Source of the DNA: Kwoniella dejecticola CBS 10117 | Lineage: Eukaryota > Basidiomycota > Tremellomycetes > Tremellales > Cryptococcaceae | Assembly: GCF_000512565.2 (NCBI RefSeq) | Contig: NC_089301.1 | Coordinates: 1,798,001 to 1,862,000, forward strand | Reading direction: 5' to 3' | DNA: 64,000 nucleotides | Shown here: piece by piece, positions 1 to 12,908 of the stretch | Layout: the number at the start of each line of letters is the position of its first letter | How positions within the stretch are numbered: position 1 is the stretch's first letter | Notes under the pieces: model-generated | What the model was told of the DNA's origin: nothing | Databases searched by the model: none | What the model saw: the letters and a program-made list of their open reading frames with translations, nothing else | Program-made: the position numbers and the translations under genes

Positions 1-441
1 AACACGAAGTCAATTTATCGGCCAGTGGTATGATAGACGATGTCCCAAGATTGCCGGTATATTCAAATCATCCATTTGCATCGAAAAAAGGAGACACACC
101 TGTCCATTCCATCCTAATACCCCTCTGTTCCCTACGAGCGGCTGAGCAGTCAAATCGCCTCTTAGACCGAGAACAGTAGCCGTCAAGCAAATTTCCACCT
201 TGCTTTTAGTCGTGCTTTTAGTTGTAGTTGTAGTTGTAACTCCGTTGTCGTCGTCGTCTAGAGTGACGGTATGCTTGAAAGTCCGCTGAGAGTCCGGGCC
301 CCTTTGAGCATTTGTCGAGCGGAACGAATCCAGTAAAGCCAAGTCCGCGTCCTCAGTTGAATCCGATGAGGAACAATCGGACACGGACGGGGACGATAAG
401 GATAAGGATAAGGGTCGGATAGTAAGTGTCAAGCCGCACAT
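1..441 (-). CDS. Asparagine-synthetase-like protein (ASNSD1/YML096W type), N-terminal part, runs off window
   Basis: The protein starts MCGLTLT, so Cys2 becomes the N-terminal nucleophile expected of a class II glutamine amidotransferase once Met1 is removed. Further on come QRGPDSQ (compare the RGPD motif of the family) and LGLRGDLTAQPL followed by WNGQ, matching the 'lRG...QP...WNG' core of ASNSD1 and yeast YML096W. An upstream in-frame Met exists at 606, but the Cys2 start at 441 is required by the fold. A likely donor (GTGTGT) follows WNGQ near position 99, so the rest of the gene, including the synthetase-like domain, lies left of the window. Family members are not proven asparagine synthetases and their true reaction is unclear. 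Partial gene; identity moderately sure. Confidence 0.72.
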
Positions 442-1284
442 TGTCGTTGATTCGGAGAGAGGAGGGAAATCTAGAGAAAGTCGCTTCTTGCTATATGTCC
501 ACTCGCATTCTAAGCAGCCTGATTCGATGATTGCTGGACGATCTGATGAGCCTTGTTCAAAGTCAGGTCGAGGTAAAGTGAACGACTTGACCGGTACGAG
601 AATCACTCATAAAGAGGTTTGTTTTGGCATTTCAACATTCCAGCTTGCAACTTTTTCCGTAATCTCTTATCTCAGGCACGGCGCCTAATCTGCTCAAGTC
701 ATGCTCGAGTCGAATGGGGTGACTCAGTGCCGAGTGTAATCAAGTCTATGCGTCTAGCCCTATGCATATACAGTACAATCGATGGAAGAATCCTCACTGC
801 CCACTGCAGATCACCTTTCAGAGGCGTATCCTATCTTCTTCCTGCCCTATTCGTATGTCATGTAAATTGTCGGAGATGTCAAATGTCAATGAAAGATAAT
901 GATTAACCAGATACCAAAGATGAGAGAAAAGGTCTATATAGTGCAAGGGTATCTATCTGTTCTTATAGCGAAAAAATATATTTATTGATACTTTTGTCTT
1001 TTGTCTTCGTCTTTGTCTTTTTCTTGATGTGATGTCGCCTCTTCCCTTTTAAGTTCAATTAAATTAAATTGAGATTCCGATCCAATGCTCGAACCTGTGA
1101 TGATGATACAGTCCTGCTCATTTATCTTACGACTTGCTCCGTCTTTCTCGCCTTGATGGGTATACAAAAACCTCTTGATGATGTGATGATGAGTCCGGGT
1201 ATTATGCTGATGAGGGTATACGTGTCGAGAAGTCGAGAAGTTTCGATCTCAAATCGGTGACTGAAATTGACGTAGATGTTCAAA
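442..1284. other. Intergenic region between ASNSD1-like start and UBP3 stop
   Basis: About 840 bases holding the promoter and leader of the leftmost gene and the 3' UTR of the deubiquitinase. An AT-rich stretch near 1050-1075 and pyrimidine/TTTGTCTT repeats near 990-1025 are visible. No coding sequence, tRNA or repeat family was recognised. Confidence 0.5.
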
Positions 1285-4200
1285 CTACCTAACCGTAACC
1301 CGTTGGTAGAACAACAGATAAGCCGTTCGCTCCCTTCCGCCAATCAATCCAATTTTGCCGCTCTCCGCTTCCTCCTTGGAAATGATAACATCCTCTTTGG
1401 GGATGTTGGTGACGTTCTCATCGTCGAAATGGATCCAACCTCCTCCATCTTGCCTTGAGACAGCCACGGTGTAATGTCCTCCTGAAGCTGAGGTCCCATG
1501 GTGATATACGACTAGGTATTAATCGTCAAACCGAGTCAGCCTCGCGCTTTTCGACGATTTGCGAACAATGACACAGCGTAAAAAGCTGATCGTGACTCAC
1601 CTCCAAAGAGCTTGTACTTGATAGCTCCTGCGCTCCTCCTCCCTGGCGAAACGATTTCTGATTTCACATATAGATATTAGCATCGCATCAAGCTTTAAGA
1701 AAACAATTTTGAGGTCGCAACAGCAGGTGTGGGTGCAAGTGCAGGTGCAAATGCATAATCAGAATGAAAGTACTCACCAGGCGGAACAATCAATTCCTGA
1801 CCGTATGCAATCCCTTTATTCTTCTTGACCACATTATATGTCGTTCCATCATATACGAACCTTTTCAAGTGCAAGATCCAACACTGCGGGAAAGTCTCGA
1901 TGAAGATCTGTTTAGTCGCTTCCACTTCCGCCTTTCGTTGGGCAGACCATACTCCGTTGACAACCTCGGGTTCCGTCAAGTGTCTGAGCGCATCTTCTAT
2001 CGACTTCACGGCGAGGCTCTGGATATCAAGTTGGAGTGGTTGATAGGGTTCAATCGTCACTGAATCTTTGTTTCCTGGAGTCTTCAATAAACTTCGGATC
2101 GTTCCTCCGAATAATCTGGTTATTGCTGATTCTTTCGATTCGGTCGCTCGAACTACATGTGTCTTTTGCTTTTTGCCCACTTCCAACCAACCCGAATCGT
2201 CGCCCGCCCCGGGTGATACTGGACGTTCGATCCTGTGTTCTGCATCGCCGTTGGGCATCGAGCTTGATTTCGATACGTTCCTCGAGGTAGGTTGAGTCCG
2301 AGATAGGACGTAAAGCAGTTCTTCGTGAAGCGTGTTAAGGAAGAAACCGAGATATTCTTCGGCATCTTCTTGATGTCCACGCTGCGCTCCACCGTGTCAG
2401 CACCTCTCTTCCTGAGCGAAGCGCCAAATCCAGAGACTCACCCTCATGGAATCAAACCTTTTATTCTCCTTCATAGCGTCATACACATTTTCGGGAATGA
2501 AAGCCTCCCTTCTAGCATCTTTCCCTTTTCCTTTAGGGGTCGAGGTACCACTTGCGTTGGAACCGTTCGGTATGGGTGCAGAAGGTGGGGGGAAAGGAGC
2601 ATTGAATTCTCGCAAGAAGATGATCCTAGAAGCTCCAATGAGCCTGACATTCCCTGCAAGCAGCACGAGAATCTAACTCACATGGCCTCCAGAAGAGGTG
2701 TTTTTCTAGCCAAGTCAGCCTTCAGACGCTTTCCGAGCTCTTCGAACAATTCAGTGAATGGCGGACAGTATACGAGCACTTGGAGGATCTATTGCGAAGT
2801 TTCAATTCAGCTTTTCCGCAGAGGTGACATCGGCCTCATTACCAGAAAGACTTACAGTATTGGCAAAGCACATATTCCCAGTATTGATCAAACCTCTAGG
2901 CAAGGTGGCCTGCGTGTTTTCCTTCGCTTTTCCTTTCACGCCTTCACTCAATAACTTAGCTAATTCCTCTTGAGGGGTCATACTAGCCCCGGAAGCAGCA
3001 GCGGCGGCGTAATTGAAAGGAGCTTTCTTCTTTTCTGGTGCAGGTGCAGGTGAAGGTGAGGACACAACATTGTCGGTGGTCGACGTTGGCTCCGAAGACG
3101 GTAATCTAGAAGGCCCAGCTTCATTTTCGGTGATAGGGAGAGACGCGGTAGATTTTGCAGGGGACGGAACCTTGGAAGAGGAAGAGACGGATGGCGCTCT
3201 TGAAGATCCACCGACTAACGCAGCCCAACTGGCTGGTTTTGCTTTGACTATCGGGGTGGAGATTTCGGATGAGGGTGCCGAGGTCTGGCTATCCGCCGTA
3301 GTCGCGGTGGCGGTGAGGATCGTGGGAGCGTGTACTTGGACTGAGGGAGCCAGGTTGATGAATTCGGAGGCGTCAATCTCACCAAATGCCAGCTTTTTGG
3401 CTCCATCGCTTGCCCGAGGCGAGGTTGTCCTCTTCTTTTGGTCACCCAAGGCGAATATAGCAGTTCGTTTCGTTGCCTCCTTGCTACCTTTACTTCGCCT
3501 GACAATTCTCTTTGTGTTATGAACGTTAATGGTCTCCGTCTTGACCGCGCTGGGGATGATCTTTGCCAGATTGGCTGCATAGGAATTTGATGCTTCGGAA
3601 GTATGATCGGGTCTGGCAGCTGCGAGTCTAAGTGGTCCAACGGCAACAGGGGTTATCGTCGATCTTTTCCTACTACCGGTAGTCACGCTCGTGGCAGACG
3701 AGGGCGGTCCTGACACTTGTCTCGAGCTAGATCCTTGGATGGGGGAAGTGAGGCCCACTAAGGTCTCGCCGACGAAGTTCCAACTTGACTGATCGGGAAT
3801 GGAAGTGGAAGAGGTTATAGGTTCTACCGCGGACTCGACGGGTTTGGGAGTTGAGGTTGATTTAGGGGACGAGACGGTTGTGGCGGCAGTAGAAGCAGTA
3901 TTAGCATCGGTTGTAATCGACACATTTGGATCCGATGACGGCGCTGTGGATGTGTTGGGTGTTTCGGATTTTTCAGGCTGTTCTATATCCACCGCATTGT
4001 CTGCATAGTCCTCGCTTTTACCTTCCGTCCGTGTACTACTCGACACATCTGCGTCAACCCTGTTTGCAGTTCCGTTCTGCGTGATCTCGATGGTGTGCCC
4101 ATTCTCTTTCGGTATATCGGGCAAAGGCTCATCATTTTTAGCGGGATCCGTTGACGGTATTTGAGCATTAGATTGGAATGACGAAGGTATTATAGCGCCG

Positions 4201-5174
4201 TTTATCACAGGCGTAGAAGAAGGCTGAGAATTGGCTCTGGATCCAGATGCGGAGGAAGGCGTGAAAGAGAAACCAGCGGCAGCAGGGTTCAGGCCTTTAG
4301 AAACGTTTCTCATTCCGTTACCATTTGGAAGCGCCGGGTGCGCCGGATAACCGCTTTCTTGGTATCCTCCATACCCACTGTAATTCCCTTGATGAGGTTG
4401 TGGCTGATACCCTGGGTATCCGACCCCGACTCCGTACGCATAAGGGTGATTGGGTGGATAGGACGGACGAAAGGGTTGATGCGTAGGTGGTGCGTGTCCG
4501 TTCATGCTTTGTTGGTCTTGAGATGGAAATGGTGGGGGTGGAATCTGTTGCATTGGATCACCTTCTTCGGTATTTCCGTTGGTACTGGGATGGGAGAGGT
4601 TAGAAAATTGTTGATACTGATCTTGCGGAACTGGATAATGCGGTTGTTGGGGATATACACCGTATGGCATAGGTTGATATGATTCTGGATGATAGCCTCC
4701 TCCACCATAGCCGTTCTGCATCGTCGCGGGTCCTGGGCCTCCTCCACCGTTCATAGGTATGCCTGGATAGCCGCCGTAAAGATGCTGTTGGTACATTGGC
4801 TGGTAATGTGGTTGTTGCGAATAAGGTTGTTCCGGATATCGGTTGGCGTATTGTGGTGTGGTTGAGTTATATGGTGACGGACCGTTATTAGGGAGATGAC
4901 GAGGCGGCTGATGCGGATAATAACCTTGTGGTTGATACATGTATTGATTGTTGGGCAGGTGTTGGGCATACGAAGAGGGTCCGGGTGAATTGTAAGGAGT
5001 AGCGTTCAAAGAAGCATATGTGGGCATAGAGGGTCCAGGTGGCGGTTGAGGTGGAGGGTTGTTCGATATCGATGGGGATGTGCTAGAATCGGGTTGCGGC
5101 TGATACGGAGTCTGAGGCTGTGAAGATGTTGGAGGTGGTAGTGCCGATGAAGGCGACATCATTTGAGCTTGCAT
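1285..5174 (-). CDS. UBP3: Ubiquitin carboxyl-terminal hydrolase, UBP3/USP10 family
   Basis: This is a cysteine deubiquitinase of peptidase family C19. Yeast Ubp3 and human USP10 act with Bre5/G3BP in ribophagy, vesicle transport and stress-granule control. The Cys box GLINTGNMCFANT sits near the end of the 2.3 kb first exon, with catalytic Cys at about residue 769, and continues after an intron into ILQVLVYCPPF. The His box VVYHHGTSASGGHYTVAVS is at 1460-1510 and the third catalytic region WIHFDDENV follows; the protein ends with LLFYQRVTVR. The QCWILHLKRF segment characteristic of the USP fold is also present. The first ~700 residues are low complexity: a P/Q/Y/G-rich part, then an S/T/P/A-rich part. 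At least six introns lie in the catalytic half. The start at 5174 opens the long reading frame and no earlier Met is supported. Confidence 0.9.
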
Positions 5175-6093
5175 CTATCGAGAGCATCTCTTGAGTCAGT
5201 CAAAGCTAAGGTTGGCAAAGAGGGGGAAGACTCTAGCTTAAGGTTACTTTGGGGGATGACGTTGATTCGCTCGGAGTTGTCACACGAGGTGGGATGACTG
5301 TCTGATGTCTGGACTTACGATGCTGAGAGACGAACGTAGCTCGCACTAACCGATCCTCGATGTCGATCAGAGCAGCTGAATTAGGGTCTAGGTCGTAAAG
5401 ATCGGAACCGAGTCGAAGGAATGATGAGTCGTTTGTGTGAGTGGAGGTATATGAGCTATTTTGAGAAATGACAATGTTGGTAGTGCTGGTTCGACGGCAC
5501 TCTTTCTGAAGGAATGTAGCAAGATACCTGGGTGTGTGATAGCTCTGTAGGTGAGCGTATCTATGCTTTTGTTCTTCTGCTCTTTACGAGATAATATATG
5601 AGCTGGAGGATATGTCGAATAGAATAGATGACCAAGTGGGATGAGGCATGGTATCATGGTAGTATGAGCGTATGAGCGTATGAGCGTATGAGCGTATGAG
5701 CGTATGAGCATGCAGCATATAGATTATCCGGTTCAATGATTATTTCTAATCTCCCTTTATCATCATTTTATCCTGCGTCTGTCTACAGTGCAAATGTCAT
5801 CACGTGACATGTGAAATAATCTTCCTGGTGCGACCATCCCTCCGAAAATTGAATTTGCTGCACTTCCATTTTGAACCCGGTGAGACGAAGATTACCATAA
5901 TTTTCAAGGTCCACTACTTTTGCTCCCCACATATTGCAAACATACATCCATAAATACTACACAATCCCGACTCCTAGCTCCAGACAGGTGCAGGCATCAC
6001 AAATATCCGATCGACTGCAAGAAGGACGACGGTATTTTCGAAGATTATAACCCAACTTTCCTCTCAATCTCACCCTTCAATCTATAATTCGTA
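5175..6093. promoter_or_regulatory. Divergent promoter region UBP3 / NOP1
   Basis: The 919 bases separate two genes transcribed away from each other, so both promoters must lie here. A six-copy octanucleotide repeat sits at 5662-5709. No core element was assigned with confidence. Confidence 0.5.
5662..5709. repeat. (GTATGAGC)6 tandem repeat
   Basis: Six perfect head-to-tail copies of the octamer GTATGAGC lie in the UBP3/NOP1 intergenic region. The unit is not a multiple of three and no gene covers it. It is likely to vary in copy number between strains. Confidence 0.9.
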
Positions 6094-7490
6094 ATGGCTT
6101 TCGGTAAGTCGAGTCGACCTGAACTTCTCCCCAAATGATCCTAAGCTAACACTCTTGCTGTTCCTTGCAGGTGATCGTGGCGGACGAGGTGGTGGTCGTG
6201 GAGGTGGCCGGGGCGGTTTCGGCGGTGATCGAGGTGGTCGGGGCGGAGGACGAGGTGGCGGTCGAGGTGGATTCGGCGGCGGTGATCGGGGCGGTCGAGG
6301 TGGTGCTAGAGGAGGTGGAGCTGCTAGAGGTGGTGGTCGAGGTGCACCAAGAGGCGGTAGAGGTGGTTTCGGTGGTGGTGGTAGAGGTGGGAAACCCGGT
6401 ATGGGTAAAAAAGGACCAGGTGCCGTCACTCTGGAACCTCACAAGCACGCAGGTGTATACATCGCCAAAGGAAAAGAACATCTCTTGGTCACGAGGAATA
6501 TGACTCCCGGAGAGTCCGTCTACGGTGAAAAGCGAATCTCGATTGCCTCGACCAACGCCGAAGGAGAGGAAGAGAAGATCGAGTACAGAGTCTGGAACCC
6601 GTTCAGAAGTAAATTGGCGGCTGGTATCTTGGGTGGTCTGGATAACATCTATGTGGGTCAAATTTTTCTTGCCTTTCTCACACAGTTCCACTCATGGACG
6701 AATATAGGATATAAGGGGAATCGTATAAGAAAGATGGATGCTGATATATCGGTGGATACATTATAGATCGCCCCAGGAGCTAAAGTCTTGTACCTCGGTG
6801 CTGCGTCGGGTTCCTCGGTATCGCACGTCTCCGATATCGTCGGTCCTGATGGAGTCGTCTACGCCGTCGAGTTCTCTCATCGACCAGGAAGAGAGTTGAT
6901 CGGCATGGCTAAGAAGAGGACGAATGTTGTTCGTGAGTTTGGGGTGTTTTCTTTTTCCTTTCGCTTTCATTCTCTCTCTGTTCCCATCCCACCCATCTTC
7001 ACCGAAACGTCTCATTTGCTTTCCTTTGGACTTGCGCAACGAAGACAAATACGAAAACACGAAAACACGAAAATACGAAGATGCGAAAGGCATATGAAGC
7101 TGTGACATGCGTCAATGTTGTCAACTAAGATCGATGCTGATAATGATACCAATCACCCACTTAGCAATCGTCGACGACGCCCGTCATCCTCAGAAATACA
7201 GGATGCTCGTCCAAATGGTCGACGTGATCTTCGCCGATGTCGCGCAGCCTGACCAAGCGCGAATCATCGCTTTGAACGCACACCATTTCCTCAAGAACGA
7301 CGGGGCCATCGTCATCTCCATCAAGGCCAACTGTATCGACTCGACCGCGCCCGCCGCCCAGGTGTTCGCGAGCGAGGTCAACAACATGAGGAAGGAAGGC
7401 ATCAAGCCCAAAGAACAGCTCACCCTGGAACCGTACGAGAGAGATCACGCTATTGTCGTCGGTAAATACGAGAGACATTCGGGCAATTAA
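6094..7490 (+). CDS. NOP1: Fibrillarin, rRNA 2'-O-methyltransferase of box C/D snoRNPs
   Basis: Fibrillarin is the nucleolar methyltransferase that 2'-O-methylates pre-rRNA guided by box C/D snoRNAs; it also methylates a histone H2A glutamine in yeast. Four exons (6094-6103, 6171-6652, 6767-6932, 7165-7490) give 327 residues, close to the family norm. Residues ~4-85 form a GAR domain of RGG/GGFGG repeats. The methyltransferase domain shows FRSKLAAGILGG, the AdoMet-binding loop LYLGAASGSSVSHVSDIVG, AVEFSHRPGREL and IFADVAQPDQARI. The tiny first exon encodes only MAF plus one base, a common arrangement for highly expressed fungal genes. The third intron is 232 nt, far longer than its neighbours. 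Confidence 0.97.
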
Positions 7491-8025
7491 ACTCAACTGA
7501 ACTAGACTAGACTCGGCTAAAGATCCAACCGCGTACCACAATACGGGAAGATGCTTTAGAATAGTTTAGGTTTAAGCTTGAGAGGGGAGAAGGAGAAACA
7601 AGAAAACCAAAACGACGGATTGACCATTGTCCGGTGCGAACTCATCTACACCAAACTCAGCTTCAAACATATTTATTTTTGTTCACTTCGTTTCGATCTC
7701 TGCTTTTGCTCGCACTTTCATATTCCCCTTCTCATTTCGTCGGGCTTACCTTGTATTGCTTTGATGGGATGTATGAGATGCCTTGGCTCGTGTTGGAATG
7801 CCTGTGCTGCGTGATGTGTCATGTGTGATGTGTGATGTGGTTTGTGTACTGCATTGCATTGCGTGAGCCTAGTATCAAAGGATACTCTCGCTTTTGGGGC
7901 ATTTAGCAGCAGTGCGTGTTGTCCAAAATGCATCACGATCAACGATGAACGCCGGTATAATATATGCGGGGTATATGTCTATCACACCAATCCGATCCCC
8001 ACTCCTACATCAAATTCAGCTCAAT
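7491..8025. other. Convergent intergenic region NOP1 / TBCD
   Basis: NOP1 and the tubulin cofactor gene end facing each other here, so this holds two 3' UTRs. TGTGATGTG-type simple repeats are visible at 7808-7835. No gene or RNA was recognised. Confidence 0.5.
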
Positions 8026-11000
8026 TCAATTGAGACCATACATCTCTTCCATCAGCCCGGTCATCCGCTTCAACTTGTGCTCAGAATCGAAATCACTACT
8101 GGTCCATTCAGTCTCTAATAAGATCTCCTCTAATTCTTCAGGTACCTCCAATTCCGCATTAGCATCATCTCCATCTGCACTTGACGAGATAGCCAAATAC
8201 AATTCTTCCGAAGATATCGCTCGGATCTATTTCCGATTGTCAGATTGATATCAGTATCAGCTTCATGCTCATGAGTCGTGGATCATGGATCATGTGACTC
8301 GGTCGAGTGGTTGCAACATGATGACGTTCGTAATCTCTGGCTTCTGTGATCCTTGAATGATGAGACTCACTCTAGGGAATTTATGGCCCAAGAACAAAGG
8401 TAAATAACCTATAACCTCTGATCGGTTCGCTCGACTTGACGAAAGACAAGATACGATTCTATGTGATATGTAATCAAAGCAACCCTATCAGCCATGATCG
8501 TGCTTCAAACGTTTTTTACGCTTTGAACGATGCAACTGGGAATGAAATGAATGACCAGTGATAAATTTCCGATTTATCACACTCACAATCTCATAGAAGA
8601 CGTGATTCGGTCAATCGACTTGATATTGGTTATCCCTTTACACGCTATAGCCAGTATATCGAGGATCCTGTGACAGACCAACACAATCAGCTCATGACTT
8701 TCTTCTACCGTTGATCGACGAGCGACTCAAAGTCTGGAGGCGAGATTGTCAATTCACGATTGATTATTTCCCTTTGCTTCAGCTAGAGTGACGGTCGAAA
8801 CCGAATTCGAGCTCCCGAATATGCCGCCAATCGATAATTTCTGGAGAGTCTGAAGGGTAGGTATAAATATTCTATTCGAAGTGAAATTCTTCTCGAGCAG
8901 TTCCAATAGATCACTCAACACAGGTGGTATTGACTCCTTGTTGATTCTGAGGTACGCTATCAAAGGTTCACAAGCCGCTTGTGACTGCAAAGAGGCAACA
9001 CCGTAAATGTTTGTCTCAGTGTATGTGTGTGCAGGTGTGGACGAGACGATATGAGATCACTCACGAGAGTAACAACTTGACTGCCTATACTCAACACCAG
9101 CCCAGCTAATATTTGTTTTCGATATCGAGTGTTCAGGTACTGCATCGACGAGGCGAACCATTCGTTTTGTGGGATATATCTGAATACATCACTACTACAA
9201 GGCCAAATGCCCGCATTGTCAGCTTCACCGACTGCACTAACACTCAACAACGAGTATCAAGCGACGACAGTCCAGGCGCACTCACATCAACCGACTCAGA
9301 TCAACTTCCATACCCTCCATATGTTCCCATCCCCATCCAGCCTCTCGTAGTTTCGCCAGGGTCAACGCGGCGTCCCCTCGAACAGACTCCAACTTCTCTA
9401 CACCCTGCTTGATTATACCTCCTACTGCCTCATCAAGGGTATCGGCCGTCATCAACGTTGTTGACGGGTCAAGGGTTGACAAGACTTTGCCTATTGACTG
9501 GAGAGACTGAATTCTGACCCAGGAACCTACATCGCCTCTTTGGTCCGTCGCATAATCTTCCAAGCCCCTAACCAAACTTCCGAAGATATTCGCGAATTGA
9601 GCTTGCGAAACTGTCTCATCCCATATCAGCTTCCTCTGCATCACTTGCTCTAAACGCTCGCCGAAAAACAAATCCCGAGGAAACAAAGTAAAATCACATA
9701 CCGATCATCTCTCCGTCCACTCTTTGAGTTGCTATTTCACCCAAAGACCGGATTGCTGAGCGGCGCGATTCGATATCTATCTTATCAGGCTGATCCAGTA
9801 GCGCCAATAACGCTTTGATGGCTTTATCAGTCGAAGGTGAGGATGCGGGGTACCGTATGAATCCTAATGAAAGGGAAGCAGCTTGCCGTTGAGCGATTCG
9901 GAATGTCTTCGTATCGGATATCAATCTACCACAGAACAATGTTGTTAGCTAGCTGATCTTGCAGAAAAACATCTGAATCCAGCTTACTTGAGTATGTCCT
10001 TATCTGGCGAGCGAAATTCACTCAGCCTTCCATACACCTTCGCGACGGAATCATGTACTTCCGCTTCTCTTCGCTTCATCGACAAATCAATGCATTTGTC
10101 CAATACGCCTTGGGTGGACGATGCTGTTAGAACGGTCTTATCGAGAATTGCGACCAGCAGGGAGCATAGTGACGAGAGGATGTCGGCTGCTTGAGAAGAG
10201 ACAAAAGATGCTGGTCTGATCAATGTCAGGGCTTCGGATATCTAAATGATCAACGTCAGCCGATTACGGCTCGAGTGCAGCCTGGGGATCTAAATCGTGA
10301 TTGCAGTTTGTAATTGCTTACCTTCAATCTTCTTAGATCATGCTCTTTGAACAGCTCAGCGATCGAGCCTAGGGATACAAGGGCTCCGTGGACATTGACG
10401 CTGTCCAATGATGCCAATTCTTTCATCTACAAGAGATGTCGGTACTGGTCAGCGAAATTGAACACGTAAGGATCACAGAATGTATGAAAACTTACTTCTC
10501 GACCGAGAGAATCTTGAATATCGTCGTCACTGCCCAGCTTCAAGATACTCTGCAAAGCCTGAGCAGCCAACAAGCGCATGGGTGTATCCCAATGACGGAA
10601 CGTTATATGATGTAGATGTTCCCTCATTATATCTCGATACGCTTTGTGTCTGTACGAGGAATCAGCCGCGACGTCGAGAATTTTTGTGCGGACATCTTAA
10701 ATGTGGAGTAGACTCACACAGCTACAGCCGGAGCAGCGATGGTAAAAGCCATCCTCCTCACGCTGACAGAATAAAAATCCGTTTTGCCCAGTACATCGAT
10801 TCCTTCCGGGTATAATCCCTATATTCATTCAACATGCTGAGCTGCATCGTTTCCAAGTGAAGCGGAATATGGTGGGACTTACGAGTCTTCCTACACCTTC
10901 TTGGAACGCTGCGCTCGCCGCTCGTCTGACTCCGACCTCTCTATCAAACAGCGCGACACATATCAAGCTCGTCGCCATGTCTTCTGCATACCCCCTCAGG

Positions 11001-12908
11001 GCATCCGGTGGACATGCTCGCGATAAGGACCATAGCAGATATGAGGCTGCGTCCCGTACATTTGCTCCAATGGAATGAGATGCTCGTCGCAAATCGAATG
11101 TCAAGGCCTGCGCAGATTTAACAGGTAAAACCCATCAGTTGTCAATTACATATCGAGGGATGTTATGACTCACCTTGATAACCCATTTGACAGCATTCCC
11201 AATTTCCTCGTCCCTCACCAGACCCCGCCTCGCCATTTCAGCCAACGCTAGACAGACACCATGCCATCTAGCTTCCCCTCTTGTAGATTCAAGCCCCCCG
11301 AAACCCATGGTTCCGCCTGACGTAGATGTTCCGCCCGGGTCAATGACGGTACCAAAGGAAGTCAACGTGACCGGTTCTTCTTCCGTGCCCGCAAACAAGC
11401 CGGTGACGGCTTCTACTATCTGCGAGGCGAAAGACGGCGGGAGTAACGCGGCGAGACGAGCCAAATATTTCGCAGAAGAATATCGAACAATGGTATCCTG
11501 CAATCGGGCTCATCATTCAGTTGAACCCCTCTAATCCAGCACGTGATAAGAGGGATGAGGTGATTTACCTTGTCCGAAAGTCCACCCATGAGATCATCGA
11601 GCCAATCTTCCAGCCCATCAGGTAGCTCTACATCTTCATCATCTGCAAACACTTGGATCAGCTCAAATTCATCCGATGACCTCTGAATTGACTCAATGAT
11701 CTGACTAACCTTCCAGCCGTTTTCCGATCTTGGCCAACCATATTCGTCCTTTAGCTTTTACAGCCAACTTCCTGATCAACCCAGACGAGGCGGCCGTTCG
11801 TGAACCCTTCAAATGGGGTAACAGCTTATCATCCAGAAAGCTCTGAAGCAGGGGAAGGTGGTATAATTTCAGTAGGGACGGCAATAGGGCTATAAACTCC
11901 AGAATGGAAGTGATAAAATGAGTCTCGCCTTCTCGTTCATTATCGTCCATTTCCTTGTTAGACCACTCCAGAAATCCTTCAAGTCCCCTCGATGCGTCTT
12001 CTCGAGAATATAGTCGGGCAATCACCAAAGCAGCATAAGCTCCTTCTTTGCCCGGTTTGTACAGTAGTGGTGTTGATAGTAAGATCACTTGTTTGGCCAG
12101 GGGCGCTAGTTTCAGTCCAGCTGGAAATAGGATTTCTGATGAGGGTAGATCTATCCCGTATGATGTGGACAGCGGGGACTCGGTATTTGATGATAAGGTA
12201 GTAAGGTTGAAGGGAACGGTCAAGAGTAAAGCGAGCCATAGTAGTAAGACGGCGCGCAGTTCCCATGCGTCAGGTGACGAGAGTAGAGGATGATGAGGTG
12301 TTGAAGGGGTCGTTGAGGCCGATGGAGCTGTCGGGGGAGACAGGAGGGTTACTAGCATGGGCAGATTGGGTATGGAAGATGGGAAGTGAGGGACTGTGAG
12401 GTCGTTCAGTCAGCTCTGATGAATCACAACAAATAATCATCCTATCGAGGTAGCTCACCAATAGCCTTCCATCCTCTCACTTTTACCAGCCAATTGAGCA
12501 GCTTACCCAGCCTAGCTAGTCTATTAGGATTGACCGGAGTCTTGATTGGCGACTGAAATTCATCCTCGATTAAGAGGTGTAGATTCTGAGCAAGGAGATC
12601 GATAAGTCGAGGTACTATCTCGTCCAGCGAGGGATCAAGCAGACCAGGTAAAGGGAGGTAATAATCCAGCTAGTAACGCATCAAATAAGCCAAAAGTTCA
12701 GAAGATTGCATGACATGAGGCTTACTATACTGCCTAGTGAGTTGAGCAGAACTTCCTCATCCTCGTCCTCTCTACTCGTTGATCCCGCAGTGATCTCGAT
12801 CAAGCAGAACCGATTCAACAGTCCGAGGAACTCATCTCGGTGGGCGAAGTGGGTATATGCGGGGTCGGATTCGTCTTCCAGAGGTATAGCGGCGAGATCC
12901 TTGCTCAT
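8026..12908 (-). CDS. Tubulin-folding cofactor D (TBCD/Alp1/Cin1)
   Basis: Cofactor D binds beta-tubulin during alpha/beta-heterodimer assembly and, with cofactors C and E, acts on Arl2 and tubulin GTP hydrolysis. The product is built almost entirely of HEAT/armadillo-like helices. Recognisable family segments are NPNRLARLGKLLNWLVKVRGWKAI in a split region near 12480-12530, WELRAVLLLWLALLL at ~12250, and GANVRDAASYLLWSLSRACPPD at ~11030, matching the conserved 'vRDAacYv.WafaRay' signature. The C-terminus reads LPLFLGHKFPR, RAISSEELYLAI and MTGLMEEMYGLN before the stop at 8026. The start MSKDLAAIPLEDESDPAY at 12908 opens an acidic N-terminus. More than a dozen short introns interrupt the gene. 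One junction near 8440 uses a weak CAAG acceptor. Cellular site is the cytosol. Confidence 0.9.

Noticed and set aside
6082..6691. Minus-strand proline-rich and Thr/Ser-rich frames
   Set aside because: Antisense shadows of the Gly/Arg repeat coding sequence of NOP1.
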